A stretch of DNA of 62,892 nucleotides from Penium margaritaceum (GCA_023375785.1 SZWC01001209.1:240664-303555); one strand, 5' to 3'. Shown: positions 1-12,049, counted from the stretch's first letter. Program-made: numbers and translations. The notes: generated by a model from the sequence alone, not told the origin.

Positions 1-129
1 ATAGATATAGATATAGATATAGATATAGATGTAGATGTAGATATAGATATAGATATAGATATAGGTATAGATATAGATATAGATATAGATATAGACATAG
101 ATATAGACATAGATATAGACATAGATATC
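1..129. repeat. (ATATAG)n hexamer simple repeat
   Basis: About 21 near-perfect copies of a six-base unit (ATAGAT/ATATAG) with a few G and C variants. It is not the plant-type telomere repeat. It continues off the left edge of the window. Confidence 0.95.
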
Positions 130-271
130 ACTACTGATGTGTTTCGTGTCTGGGTTCGCGATTAGAACCCACACGGTGGGTTTGGCTGGTTTCAAATGGC
201 ACAACTCTCGATCGTGGGATATCTTTGTATTGTTTGGTTTGCGGTACTGTTTCTCTTCATGTCGACAAACT

Positions 272-604
272 CAGGATGGGCACCGCCTCTTCAAAAACGA
301 TTTCCAAAGTGAACGTCGACATAAGTAAATTGCAAACAAACTAGACACCCGTTCATCTCTTTCTAATGCTTGTTCGTCTTCGCACGTCCGATCGACAGAT
401 CGAACGGCATATAGCCGGAGACACCATGAAGTCGAGAAACGCAGGATGGAAACCTACTTTTTGAAAACGATTTCCAAAGTGAAAGCCGACATAAGTAAAG
501 TGCAAGAAAACAAAACACTCGATGATCTCTTTCTAATGCCTGTCCATCTTCGCACATCCGATCGACAGATCGAACGACATTCAGTTGGAGACACCGTGAA
601 GTCG
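272..604. repeat. Tandem duplication, 170-bp period
   Basis: Bases 272-434 and 442-604 are two diverged copies of one unit; both begin CAGGATGG and end GAAGTCG. No protein is recognised here; short open frames in both copies are not conserved in a way that suggests coding. Confidence 0.85.
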
Positions 605-735
605 TCTTTCTTCCGTAGTATACGACGGACAACGATTAGTAAAAAACGGTCTCGCTTCCAGCTTCCAATAACATGCAAACCCCCTACTTATCAATCGGCG
701 GTTTGGGTATCTGGTTAGTGTTTTTTCTTGCCCTG

Positions 736-902
736 GCATCTGCCGAGCCCCGCTACCGCGGGGCCCGGCAGATGCCCAGCGTGCGCCGCAGCCTGTAAAC
801 CCCCCCAAACCTACGACAAACCTCTTAGTTTATATGGGGGGTTTGGCAGGGTCATCGGGAGCTCGCAGGGAGGTTTCGGCGCGAAACGCCTCCTGCGAGC
901 TC
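736..902. repeat. Cluster of three GC-rich hairpins
   Basis: Arms 736-753 and 758-775 pair over 18 bases with one mismatch and a 4-base loop. Arms at about 797-805 and 836-844 (AAACCCCCC / GGGGGGTTT) form a second, wider hairpin. Arms 859-878 and 882-902 form a third with single-base bulges. Their style matches the hairpins in the LTRs of elements F, I and G, so this may be an old LTR remnant. Confidence 0.75.
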
Positions 903-954
903 GCGACGACCGGCGAAGCAAGAAGTCAAAAAACATGTCAAATATGATATATAC

Positions 955-1135
955 ATGAAGTATATATCAACCGTGCCCATTTTTGCTCGCGCGACAAAAA
1001 ACATGGGCACCGTTGTCATGTCGTTTCCGACTATGGACACCGGCGTCTTTCCGTTTTTTACTCTGGGCATCGCCGTCAGTTCGTTTTTGACTATGGATAC
1101 CGTTGCTTTATCTGGCAAAACGATGGATATATTAC
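955..1135. repeat. Degenerate minisatellite (ACTATGGACACCG core)
   Basis: Several imperfect units with the core GACTATGGACACCGGCGTC recur every 40-50 bases. A related array lies at 44.69-44.88 kb in the opposite orientation. A looser array with GGATATGGC units is at 5.46-5.69 kb. Confidence 0.6.
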
Positions 1136-1576
1136 TACTCCGTCCCTCACCATTTGAAGCAGTTGAAGAGTCTTCTTGTGATGGACATGTGCAGTAGTAC
1201 ACTTTGGTCACTTGTGTACGTCCCCCACTGGGCCACAACTTGAAGAATACATACGTGGTGCACACTCCAGCCAGAAAGGACAGGACTACTGGCTGTCCCA
1301 TTGTGCAGTCACATGATCCATAGACACTTATTCTCAGCCTTGCAGCCAAGTGTTGAACAGAGGACACCAGCTTAAACAAAGAACATGAAAAAAGGAGAAT
1401 GAATGACCGTGGTTTCTACTTCAAATACTTGTCAGACTGCATACATGGATATAGCCTCAACTTTAATGGGAAAAATTGCTCAAGATATCCAACTGACATG
1501 GACATGGAGTAATTATTTGTTCCAGATTAAACGCACACATGCCCAACAGAAAAGCAAATGAGGACACCAACTGCCT

Positions 1577-1712
1577 TAGGGGATTCTCCGTGTATTGGGC
1601 CACACTCAGCCTGACCCGCCCCACCATGACTACGTCCTCTGGCAAAGAACACTACAGAAGAAGGGGCTTCCCCACGTGTTGGGCCACTTCATGCCTGACC
1701 CGCCCCTCCATG
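1577..1712. repeat. Tandem duplication, 84-bp period
   Basis: Two diverged copies share TTGGGCCAC and GCCTGACCCGCCCC spaced 84 bases apart. They lie just downstream of the MULE-1 transposase stop. No gene is recognised between 1135 and 1983. Confidence 0.7.
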
Positions 1713-1982
1713 TCTTCCAGTACTTGCAGGTCGTCTTGCCATGCTTCGGCCACACGACATAGCTGCTTGCTTGCTCAAAACAGTCTTGGAAGCTCTGTCA
1801 CTTACAAGGAGAATTGGTACAACATTAGCACTAGGTGCAAAAACTAAATGGACACACTATGTAGGAAAAGAACAATGGTGACACAATAACACGACTTACA
1901 TGTAGATGTCGTCCTCCATGTTGTCGGGTTCGTCGTCCCACTGGTCTTCCATGCGACAGGCATCCTGCACGGCTGCTGCCTG

Positions 1983-4786
1983 TTAGTACATCTCCTCCCG
2001 ACGCTCCCACTCATGCTGGTCCCTTAGGTCCTTGTACCTGTCCTCGTCCTCTTCCTCCTCGTCTGAGTCCTCCAAAATGTACCTCTCGGGGTCGTAGACC
2101 TCCTCTTCACCAGAGTCATACGTGTTGTCGTTCTCTGGATCATACTGTGGTCCTGCACCTGCACCACTTGCTGCTACAGCACCTCCCACTGTGTGTGCAG
2201 TTGCGGCTGCACCTGCGCGTCCACCTGTGGCACCAGCTTGCCCAAGTGTTGTAGCAGCTGCAGCCGCTACTGCAGCTCTTGCAGTGTTTACCCCGCCAAG
2301 GCCTGGTCCTTGCGTGTGTGCAGTGACGGCTGCAGCCCTGCGTTCTCCCGCCCGTCTAGCTGCCCAGCCGGTCACAGTGGCCCCCGGCTCTGTGTCCTCA
2401 GCACCTCCCACTGTCCCACTGGTGAATGGGTTGGCTCCAGTGACTCTGGTAGCCCCTCCTTCACCAGTAGGCACGCCGGGAAAGCGTCCCGCTGCTGTTT
2501 CTGCTGCGATGGCAGCGTCGGTGCGTTCTTGTCGACGCGGCAGGGCGTTTGCTGCTGCTGCTGCCGCAGCACTCACTACAGGAGGGTTAGTGCACTTCTT
2601 CTTTGTGTGTCCTTTCACACCACACTGGGGGCAGATGTAGTTCTTCTTGCGCCGGTCTTCCCGCTCCCACCTTGCACTCTTCGGACGACCTGGTCCACGC
2701 TTTGGACCCGGCTGCCGCCACTGCTTGTCTTTTGGGTGTTTGAGGTGGATGGGGTTCACCCCTGGCATGGGATGGTTGTACGTTCTCCGGTACGCCATGC
2801 GTGTGTGATGCACGTCCACCAACGCTTCTGGATTCTCCCCCCTGCGAATCATAAACGCACACGCATGCACGCACGGCTGCCCCCACTCCTTCCACACACC
2901 ACATGTGCACGTCTTCTCTTGCACGTTCACCCGCCGCGGACGGTTGCTCGGCCCTGTCACCGTAGCCGAGTGCGGGCCCGCTTCCTCCACGTCGTAGTCC
3001 GCGTTGCTGACGGACGCATCGAGCATGCGCTTCTCCAGTGTTGGTGCAAACTGGCCCTTCACAGACTTGCTCAGCTTTCGGCGGTGTGCAAGTAGCCGCT
3101 GCACCCAAGTGTACAATGCCACAAAACAATAGAAGGGGAACAGTTTGCGGACCTCAACGATTCTTGCGTTCAACGATTCTGCGGCGTTGGACGTGTTGTT
3201 CCCGCCTCGTCCAACGGGGCTGTACAACCTGCTCCAATGCTCCCGCGGGATCCCGCCTTCCCCATTGGCACCCAACAGCATGAATGCCGCACGTGTAGAG
3301 ACCCGGCGTAGCTGCTCCTCGCACCTCTGCCACTCCGCCTCTGTCAATGCATGCGCCAACCTCCAGAGCCAATATCCCGCCTGCTTGCCATGCTTCTGTC
3401 GCACGTTCTCCCGCAGATGGTATGCACAGTAGCTGGGCTGAGCTCCAGGCAGCTTCTCAGCCACCATGTTCAGCAGACCCTTGCTGCGGTCGCTTATGAC
3501 GACTGTGCCTTCCTGCGTAGCAGTAGGGTAAGCGAGAGACAAGTGGAAGCAAAACCACTTCCAGTTGTCATCGTTTTCCCCGCTCACCATCGCCCATGCC
3601 ATCGGCACCGCGTCGTCGTTTGCATCAAAAAATTGGCTGATGAGTAAAACCTGCTTATGTCCGTTTTTCAGGTGCGTCCCGTCCATGGTTAGAAGCCTGC
3701 GGCAGTGTTGGAAACCAAGGACAGTTGCACCCGGAGCAACAAATTCCCTATGGAATACCCCGTCCTTGGTGGCCTCCGCGACCGCGTGGGTGTTGGGATC
3801 CACACGCATGAGCTATAGTAAGAAAAGAACACATTCAACAGTTAGACCGGCAGTGGGATTTAACCGTAAGCACTGCATGAAAACTGGTACAAAACAAGTA
3901 GCTATATGTACCTCCTCGTAGTAAACAGGAAACAGTGACCATGCCTTGTCCTTGGGGCCCATTATCCGCTCCTGAGTTTTGAAGCGGGCGCGGTAGAGGG
4001 TGTTCTTGTCCAACTCCTTGCCTGTGCTCTTCCTGACGACGGCCTCCAGTGTCTTCACATTGGCCGTGCGGTTGCGCTTTAACGTGGGCGCAATCTGCCG
4101 ACTCACCCATCGCACTGTTTTCGCAGGGTCACCACGTCCTGTGCCAGGTACGCAGCGATGGCCGTCAACGAACTGGCTAACGACAACGTTGCCATGATTT
4201 GCGTCCACATGCGCCTTCAGCAACCACGGACAATTCTTGTCCTTCCACTGTCCACAACGTGCCTCAAAACAAGTCTTCTCACTCCGAAGCCACCGCACAG
4301 TAATGCGGTTGGCTATGGCGTAGTCGTCAACTGCGGCCCGTGCTTCGTCCATTGTGGGAAACACCATGCCGGGCGGGAACTTATCTGTTGTCTTGCGCCT
4401 TTTGGGGGTCGCATCATCCGGCTCATCATCCGAGGACCCTGCACGCCTAAACACACAGAAAACAAGGGTCAGTAGCAAACAACGCGACAGTCAACCAGGG
4501 TGTTGTCCTATACAACCAACCGCCATGCATTACCATGGCCATGGGCCCCACGATTGAGACGTAGCGTGCTGTTTGCAACCTGTTCAGGGGAGATAAATTG
4601 GGCAGCTGCTTGCTGTTCACGCTCCAAGTCCTTGTCATAAACTTGGACTTGGGACGGAGACGCTCGTCCTGGCTGCTTGTGCACCGTTGAAGGGGTGCCT
4701 CGTGATGGTGTGACCGGAGGTGGGCCATGGGAGCGCCATCTCCCATGGCTTCCACGGTTCTGTGCCCAGCTGAGTTGTGCCGCCAT
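1983..4786 (-). CDS. MULE-1: Mutator-like transposase with SWIM and zinc-knuckle domains
   Basis: I join three exons: 4786-4534, 4438-3912 and 3812-1983. Introns 4533-4439 and 3911-3813 are both GT-AG and the phases fit, giving 869 codons plus stop. The first exon and its ATG are inferred. The MULE DDE domain has D304 (MDGTHLK), D368 (ISDRSKG), the C365-C/H region CAYHLREN near 389-395, and E472 (NAAESLNARI). A SWIM zinc finger (C562, C564, C574, H576) follows, then an AT-hook-like KRGPGRPK near 631 and a CCHC knuckle (C654, C657, H662, C667). An Ala/Gly-rich stretch and a Glu/Asp-rich tail end the protein. The N-terminus (AVDDYAIANRITVRW) matches the MuDR-type plant domain. Family members cut and paste DNA in the nucleus. 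No internal stop is seen, so it may be intact; terminal inverted repeats were not found. Confidence 0.88.
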
Positions 4787-4915
4787 GTTCGAAGTGGTTA
4801 TGCAGTAGACAATTCCATGACTAAATACACGATATGCCCATTCTCACCGGGTGCACAATCGTCCACCATATCTGTGGTCCCTCAGCCGTTGTCGAGAGCT
4901 CTGACGGTGCAAACA

Positions 4916-5067
4916 GGCAACTCTCAGTCAGTCCACAACACTGACTGAGAGCTCACGAGTGGGTGCAACCATCGGTGGCGAAGCTCTGAACAATAGACAA
5001 CATGACTCGTGCCACATTGCGCACGTGGCACGAGGCACTTCTCTTCGTGAGGACAGTACAGTCCTCG
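4916..5067. repeat. Three perfect hairpins upstream of MULE-1
   Basis: Arms 4921-4932 and 4940-4951 pair perfectly over 12 bases. Arms 5006-5015 and 5025-5034 pair over 10. Arms 5049-5054 and 5061-5066 pair over 6. They lie 130-280 bases upstream of the inferred MULE-1 start, where promoter or element-end sequence is expected. No gene is seen from 4787 to 5455. Confidence 0.75.
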
Positions 5068-5454
5068 GAGACCACGATACCTTGACGGCATGCACTTCGA
5101 TGTATCGACGTCAAAGCATGCGCCTGGACGACGCGGGCATTGGTCAACATATGTCCAACCTGCCAGCGAGGCTTCTGCCAGACTGGCACGACATCATATG
5201 TCAACTCCCACAATGAAAGGTAGTGTTCATCATACAAAAACATGGATGGATAGTCCGTCTGTGTGTCTCTGCCAAAATAGTAACCCCCAAAATACGATGG
5301 CAAGAACTTTGGGGACATCGAACTATATTTGAACAGACGGGACGTCATTGGTCGACGACGTACATAAAGCACCATAACCAAAGTCACTTGTAGACGACAA
5401 CGACGTGAATAGTCGGGGGTGACGACTGTGAACGACGTAATCCTCTAATTTGGA

Positions 5455-5690
5455 CACGAAATGTCATTTCAAATCCCATAAAAATGACGCCATATCCATA
5501 CTGATGAAAAATTGACATTATGCCGGATACGTCGACGATATTCAAACATGCACGGATATTCTCGACGTAATCGTCAGCGCCATGGATATGCCGTTCTTAC
5601 ATTTTAAGTCAATGGATATGGCGTGGTTATTATTTAACTTGCGGATATGGCAGGCTTATGTTCACGCTTGCGCGGATATACGAGACATTT
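5455..5690. repeat. Degenerate GGATATGGC-type array
   Basis: The motif (C)GGATATGGC/CCATATCC recurs about seven times at irregular spacing. It may be the subterminal region of MULE-1, as it lies on the far side of the gene from the 955-1135 array, but no clear inverted-repeat pairing could be shown by eye. Confidence 0.5.
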
Positions 5691-5694
5691 CACC

Positions 5695-6014
5695 CCAGAA
5701 AATAGGTCTAGGACTATTTTCTGATTGGTTGGTGAGCTGAGTAACAAGTTCTACACTAGTGGGGGGGAGCTAGAACTTGGATGGGTCTCCCATTGTTGCT
5801 CATTCTTCATTCCTTATCAATCACTTTCAGTTTTCAGCTGCTTTCTGGCGCTAACATTGGCACGCGCTTTTCTGAGTAACAAACCCAGAGCTTCCAGACT
5901 TAGACTCTAGAGCAGCAGACTGAGGGGGCAGCGGACTTAAGCAACGAGTGTGGAAGCCCGCATGCTGCATCAACAACGTATGCTGCCCCAACCTGCTGCC
6001 TAGGTTTTCTAGCT
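5695..6014 (+). mobile_element. Partial LTR of the E/C copia family
   Basis: From CCAGAAAATAGGTCTAGG to TTCTAGCT this matches the 3' part of the LTRs of element E (31.87-32.19 and 40.02-40.34 kb). The 5' part of the LTR is missing. Bases 6015-6154 to its right show no recognisable feature. Confidence 0.85.
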
Positions 6015-6154
6015 CGGGGGAGTGAGAATGTGGGAGCCAGGGTGTGAGCGATGCTATGGATGTCGCAAAGCTCACTCAGAAACTTGCAAGAACAAGTGTT
6101 GAGGTGGTGGGGGAGAGGGAACTTAGGTTGTGAGGTGAAGCGAGAGCCGCCTCA

Positions 6155-7447
6155 TGTCATTGATTGGGGGTGGAAATTCACACTTGACCTCTCAATTATG
6201 TCCACACACAAACACACCACGTTTTTTGCAGGTCAGTAACCTGAAGTGAAGCTCTCAGACATCGCATCAGTGCACAACTGATGGATCAGGCACTGCTGGC
6301 ATCTCAACCAAGTGCAAGAGTGACACCTGCAGTGTGCATGATGTGTTTGAGAGCACGATTGATGTGATCAGCATGACCTGCTCCGTTTATTCTTAGCAAT
6401 TCATGGAGCAACATATGGTGGTGGTGCATGCACCCACATACGCCCGTGGTCGATGTGGTTGACCGTGTTTTTGTCATGTATGCTTACACACGCTATTGCT
6501 TGGTGATCCTGGGTTGTTGATCATACGGGACATCACGACCAGTTTACTCCGGCGTGTGAGGAACCACCAGCGTCACGTTCGCTGGCCGGTCCAGTTCATT
6601 CCCGAGGTGGCGTCTTGGCCCTACGTCGATCCGCTCGCATCGGTGATAGAAGTCGGTCAACCGGCTTCTATCACCTCGCTGGCCTATTTTCCCTTGGTGG
6701 CAACTTCTCCAAGCAACAACCTTCAGAGAGATCTGGACCCTCATATGTGATCTCTCGATGGGGAACAAGAAACCTTTGAGAAACCCGACAGCTATGCTGT
6801 GCAGATTCATACTTCAGAAATTTGAAGAACAACTGAACATCCATCTCTACAGCCTACACCAGCACAAAAAAACCAAGGCATTACACAAAATGATGACACA
6901 ACTCACCACACTATCTTCAACTTGCAAAATCGACAAAAAAACATCCCCTCCGCATCTGTCACTTCACCCACAGTTCAGATACATCTGGTTAAACTGTCCT
7001 AACATTTCGGGGGGGCGGGTACATCAAGCCACAGTGTTGTAACTGAGCTTGATCCTCTGACCACAGGGTTACGACCCGTGGTGAAGGTACCCTTAGGGGT
7101 GAGGGTTAGTGGGTGTGACTCCCATATCATCCGTAGAACTTCTGTTCTATGGGTACCTAAATCTGGTGTGCTTAAGCACATGAAGTACAGTCTCCGGACT
7201 GAAAGGCTCCACCAGAGAGATACCTAAGGGTTTCTCAAGGGTGCAGCATAGGTTCCCTCACCTCTAAGGCTGTCTAAGCCAAACACACCCAAGAAAAGAA
7301 AAAACTTGCTGGCCTGTTACCAGATAACTCGCTTCTTCCTCGTGCTTCTTCTTTCTAAGTGATGTTGGTCCATTCCATGGTTCCGTGTGTGCACTCATGC
7401 TATCATGCTTGGTCACTCCTGATAGCCTGGCCATATTTACTGCCTAT
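6155..7447 (+). repeat. 5' LTR of element D, interrupted
   Basis: It aligns with the 3' LTR from TGTCATTGATTGGGGG onward. The alignment breaks at GCTGGCCT (6678-6685) and resumes after the second copy (7308-7315). A perfect 11-bp inverted repeat (6642-6652 / 6665-6675) lies within it. It ends TACTGCCTA before the primer-binding site. Confidence 0.85.
6686..7307. mobile_element. 622-bp insertion in the D 5' LTR
   Basis: The 3' LTR of D shows the empty site. The insert is flanked by a perfect 8-bp duplication, GCTGGCCT. Its right end is A-rich (AAGAAAAGAAAAAA). Either a non-autonomous retroposon with an A-rich tail or a hAT-like element (8-bp duplications are typical there) is possible. No protein is encoded and no convincing terminal inverted repeat is seen. 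Confidence 0.75.
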
Positions 7448-7460
7448 TGGTATCAAACGA
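7448..7460 (+). promoter_or_regulatory. Primer-binding site of element D
   Basis: TGGTATCAAACGA directly follows the 5' LTR and resembles the initiator-methionine tRNA site TGGTATCAGAGC seen in element B, with substitutions. Confidence 0.75.
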
Positions 7461-7589
7461 GGGAAGCCGAAGCTTCCCCGTTACGGGAGGAGAATCTCAC
7501 TCTCTCAATCGTAGCCCAGTCTGGAGCCGACGCCATCTCTAGCTGCTCAAGCTGGTTGCAGGAGCCGCACCTACTACAGCAGCAGCAGC

Positions 7590-8560
7590 ATACTAAGTGC
7601 GCAAGTGGATCTGCACCCGTATGAATGCTGTGACAGCCGCAACCACCTTGTGGTTGAAGCTGCAGCCCACCATTTTGACGACGCAGCCCACGACTTTTCT
7701 GCACCCTAGCCTTGACCGTAGCTTCTACATTGGCAGCGGCGCCAATCGCAGCTGCATCGGCGCTGTAAGCACACAGTGGGTTTGTATCCGTCCGTGCCGT
7801 GACCGCGCAACCGACTCCTGGCTCCAGCTGCAGCCCGACATTGCGAAGTGCATTTGCGCCCCTCGTTGCGGGGATAGCAACACAGCCGCAGCCCACAACT
7901 CGTCTACAGCCTAGCCTCGGCCGAAGCTTCCTCATTTGCAGCGGTAGGGTCACTGGCGGCAGCAGCAATTGCAACCGTTGCGCCCTACGCGCAATCCGGC
8001 TCCGCTCCCGCACGACTGCTGTGACACCCGTAATCTCCTGGTGGCTACAGCTGCAGAACAACATTTTAAGGTCCATTTGCACCCCGAGCAGCCGCCACAG
8101 CAGCGTAGATGCAACCTGTAGCTTGTCTGCACCCTAGCCTCAGCCAAAGCTTTCTCATTCGCAGCGACAGCATCAGTAGCGGCGGCTCCGATCGCAACAG
8201 CAGTAGCCATCAAAGCGCAAAGCAGGTCTGCTCCCGCATGACTGCTGTGACATCTACAATCGCCCGGTGGCTGCAGCCATAGCTCGCCATTTCTAGGTGC
8301 ATCTGCGGCCCTCGTAGCTGCGACAACAGTGCAGGCACAACAAACAGCTCACCTCCGTCCTCGCCTTGGCCATGACTTCCACATTGGTAGCGGTAGTGGG
8401 ATTTGCGGTCGCAGCATTTACAGAAGCAGCAGCAAGGGTAGCTCCTAGTGCCCCTGCAACCTCGCACATGTCACTACAGCCGCAGCACTTGGAGGAGCAC
8501 AACAACCAAGTAATGGTGCATTCGCACCTTGCCCTGCATTTCCACAGTGGTAGTCACTAC
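7590..8560 (+). repeat. Diverged tandem repeats in the leader of element D
   Basis: Units of roughly 170-225 bases recur, each with a GCTGTGACA...GTGGCT(GC)AGC...CATTT core (near 7627, 7793, 8020 and 8240). They hold the same leader position as the 156-bp repeats of element B. No protein is supported here. Confidence 0.65.
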
Positions 8561-8659
8561 TTCTCCACAGTTGATGAACAGTTGTCCAGCAAGGCAGCTG
8601 GACAGCTCGCACCTGGGCTTCTCCGCCGGAGTCCGAGCCCATCCCCATGTCACTCGCAG

Positions 8660-9184
8660 CCAGGCGTGAGTGCAACCGCATCAAGGACAAGGATGCGTAC
8701 TACGAGGCCAAAGCACACTGGGAGCAGTGATCACATTTCCTTTGCTGAGGCCCTGACTACCATCCTGGTGCGGATTATGATCTGAGCAAGGACTACGAGC
8801 GGGAGGACGCTACAGAGTACACAGCCTACTGCTTGTCAACCTTAGACAACTCGCCGACACCAAAAAACACGCCCGCAACGGGACCTCTATAGAATTCATG
8901 GCCTCGTGATTCTCTTGTAAGCTTAAACGTTGCCCATACGATGCGTCACCAGAGCCAGCTTCCTTGGTGGGACAGCACAAGCAGCTTCCATGACAGGGTG
9001 TAGGTTTCCCTCGCGCCACAACTCTGCTTCTTTGGCTAGCTCTTGCTCTGATCCTGATTCGTTGTTGCCTTCTGACATACTCTCTGTCTTGGAGGCAACG
9101 TTGGTCTCCAGCGCTGCCGTTGTCTCCACTTCTGCTGCAACTGATCGTGCAGCTCATGCACCCCCCAGCACTCCTGCTGGTTGA
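8660..9184 (+). pseudogene. Remnant of the ORF1 found upstream of gag in element B
   Basis: Broken frames match the ORF1 of element B. Around 8690-8860 there is AYYEAK and, after a stop, DYHPGADYD, against AYYEER and GYHPGEDYD in B. At 9075-9184, SDILSVLEATLVSSAAV resembles B's LDILSALLAILSSSAAV. Order and spacing agree with B, so ORF1 is an old part of this lineage and not a chance frame. Function is unknown. Confidence 0.7.
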
Positions 9185-9674
9185 GTTATTGAAGATACAC
9201 GACAGCTGTAGCTGAGCAAGGCCCCCTTGATGTAGCTATCATCAATGTTTTACTCGGGTTGTTACCGCAGCAGATAAAGTAGGAGCAACAGCATCAGCAG
9301 CCGTTTCTCTCTCCAGCGCAGTGGCTTCCATCCACACATCCACGTCACAGGCTTCGTGTACCCCATCGGCACCGACAAGCAGCCATCGCCTCCTCATCCT
9401 CGTCTCCACAGCAGGAGAAATCTATACACTTTCAATTGTTGCCTTTGCAGGTGCTACTTGCCTTCTTGTCTCTGCGGCATCCTTTGTTGCCATCATGCAG
9501 CATCCGCCTCAGTTCCTCTCCCCCCTCTCTTTTGTCTTCGCTGCTAGTTCTAGCAAGCATGCCTCTTCGCCCTTTGCCCTCTCCTCTTTCTCTTTGTGGG
9601 CATGTTTGTGCATCCGCGTCCGTTGCCCTGCAGCACAACCTTGAGCTAGTACTGTCTTCACTCCTACTTTTTCC

Positions 9675-9719
9675 CACGCCCATTGGGGCAGGAGAAATTC
9701 TGCCACTTTCTTTTGACAG
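9675..9719 (+). promoter_or_regulatory. Copia leader module, degraded copy (D)
   Basis: CACGCCCATTGGGGCAGG followed by AGAAATTCTGCCA, a T-rich loop and GACAG is the counterpart of the purine-rich plus hairpin module in elements B, C and E. Only the outer stem pairs survive. Confidence 0.65.
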
Positions 9720-9903
9720 AGCTGCATCACTGTCACTGTCACTGTCGCTAGTTGAAGAACAATATGCTGCAGTGTAAGTGGAGCTACACTGTGAGCACGC
9801 TGCACTCTAGGAAGAACTTACTATCCAGCGCATAGCCGAAGAGCGGCAACACCAAAAATAGGGTGCTCAGGACCCTTTTGTAGATCATTTTACTGACTGA
9901 GTC

Positions 9904-11453
9904 ATGAACCTCCAGAAGCAGACAGTGTGCTCGATCTCCACTGCCTCCACTGCTGCTGGCATCATTGCTGCATTTGCCACCACTCCCGCTGCTCCATCCA
10001 CTACCTCTGGCTCTAATCAGTCTGATCACGTCACAACAGCAGCCGTAGCTGGTGCAGCAGCAGCTAAAGCTCTCACATTGCCTCTGCAACGTCAGCACGA
10101 CTTTGACATGTTGCCACCCCAGTTAACCTCTAACATCTCCTTCCCACCTTAGGAATTGAGCTTCAGTGCACGGCCACAAGGGGAGAAACTCTGGGAGTAT
10201 AACCATGAGGTGAAAACCTCTGTCTCCCGGAACTATTCGGATACAAATCGGTTTCTTTTTTGTTAATGACTAAGTTATGAATATCTCTTTCCATTATTCT
10301 TTCAACTTTCATTGCACACGACTCTCTTTGTGTAATGTTACTTTCTACCAACATGGAGAATGAATAAATAAATTTAGAAAAACAATAGTCATGTGTCATG
10401 ATTGAATTTGATTCATTAATAGACTCACGATTTGATTTTGATCGTTTTGGATTAGTTCCAAGATGTAGTCCCCAATAAGAAGATTAAACTACTGCAACAT
10501 GGACTAAAACCATGAATATGGCACCCTCTTTAATTCGACTACATGAACAAATGCAACAGCCTAAATCTGGGATTTGATACAAATGGAGGATTTTTAAGGC
10601 CGTCTTCCTTACAAAATTCTTTCTTTAGATTATCATCTTGGCAGGAAGCAAATGAGAGAACTATTGATAGTCAATTTTGGTCTAAAACATTCCATAAATC
10701 CTTGTATTCAGCATACAAAGGATGCCAGAGTCCAGCCACACTGTTCGTTCACTCATCGGTGGAGGGCCTGATGACCTCACTGATCAGATTGGGTCCTTCA
10801 ATGCTCACGCATCATGCCCCACTCTGGCTGACCCGGTCGGCACCTACGCTCTCATCAAGCATTGCACCACTGTGACAAACTTTGTAACAAAAAGCATCCT
10901 AACCGTTCACTTCAACACGTTGGCTATGCGTGCCTATGAGACTATAAATACTTCCTGGGAACGCATTCTCCAACTGCAACGTGGCCTAGGCAAGGCTGCA
11001 CCTTGGCAGCTACCGGCCATCCTCTCCATTGTCAAGGGCCTTATCCCCGAGCTGTCTGACATATTCAGGGAGGTCAAAGCCACTGAGCTCGAGCACCTTG
11101 CTACCGAAGCTGTTCCAGCATCTTACAAATTGGTGGAGCGCTTCCGGTTAAGCACATCATCGCACTGCTCTTACTGCCGCCACCACATCGCTTCCCTCCT
11201 CTTTTGCTGCATGGTCCATCGTGCACGCCTTACCCTCATCTGCCTCCTCTTCCTCCACTTCTGTCTCTTCTATACAAGGTGGGAGAAAAGGTCGCAGTAG
11301 AGGCCAAGGTGGTCAATCTTGTCGTGGGTCTGGGGTTGGACAAGATGGCCGAGGAAAGGGAAGGGTTCCAGCACATAAAATTCTTCTGCCTTTTTGTCAC
11401 TGTGATGTGCTGGAACTATAGGGCATTCCGACACTCTTTTCCTTGCACCCCTT
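9904..11453 (+). pseudogene. gag of element D, disrupted
   Basis: AAAKALTLPLQRQHDFD, then GEKLWEY, then after an AT-rich insertion PDDLTDQIGS, LIKHCTTVTN, FNTLAMRAYE and GLIPELSDIFREVKATELEH follow the capsid-like gag of element B in order. The nucleic-acid-binding knuckle is degraded (MCWNYRAFRH, with the second Cys changed to Tyr and the Gly-His changed). Several stops and frameshifts make it non-functional. Confidence 0.88.
10208..10720. other. AT-rich insertion inside gag of element D
   Basis: Between LWEYN and the next gag match about 510 bases replace the roughly 45 bases that element B has there. The block is clearly AT-richer than its surroundings. It matches nothing else in the window. 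No target duplication is obvious. Confidence 0.7.
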
Positions 11454-12049
11454 AACGATGCTCACCTAGTGTGTGTGTGTCAATGCTGGCACATTGGATG
11501 CGCTCCTCCAGTGGCAGTGGTGGTGCGTCCCGTGCCACTGCCTCCTCCAGGAGCATCTCGTCTACCTTCACCAATGCAACAGCTAATAGTACCACTGCAA
11601 CCCCCTTCTTGCTGCCATATCCCTGGATGTAGCCTTTGGTTTTTGGAAGGGCCTGCCTTCTATGCCCCCCCTTTTGCACCCTATGCTCCACTGGCGTGGG
11701 TCTTGCGAGGCACCTCATAGCCGAGCTAGTCGTCAAACATCGTCATCACCTCCAACCCGCCTAAGGAAGACCGCCACTTGGATACTGCACCCTCTCTTCT
11801 CATCCATCAACATCACCTTTATGATCAGTGAGGTGAGAGTGTGCGTACACGTTTGAGATCACTTGTGTGAGTCTGACAGGGCTCTCATGGCTCAGCCTAT
11901 GGTAGCGTTCAGGAGTTTCTTCCTGTCAAGATTTTGTAGATTGAGGAGTGGAAGTTTGTTCGTTTGCCTTGTTGCCTTGTTCCTGTGGTCAACAGTTCCC
12001 ACCACACTCTGCTTCCATTGCTGTTAGCTATGTTCTTTTGTGTGTATGT

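Noticed and set aside
1..129. Telomeric repeat at the left edge
   Set aside because: The unit is ATATAG, not TTTAGGG or a close relative.
955..5690. Classic long terminal inverted repeats of MULE-1
   Set aside because: The two flanking arrays share motif style but do not pair as inverted repeats by eye, and no 9-bp target duplication was found.
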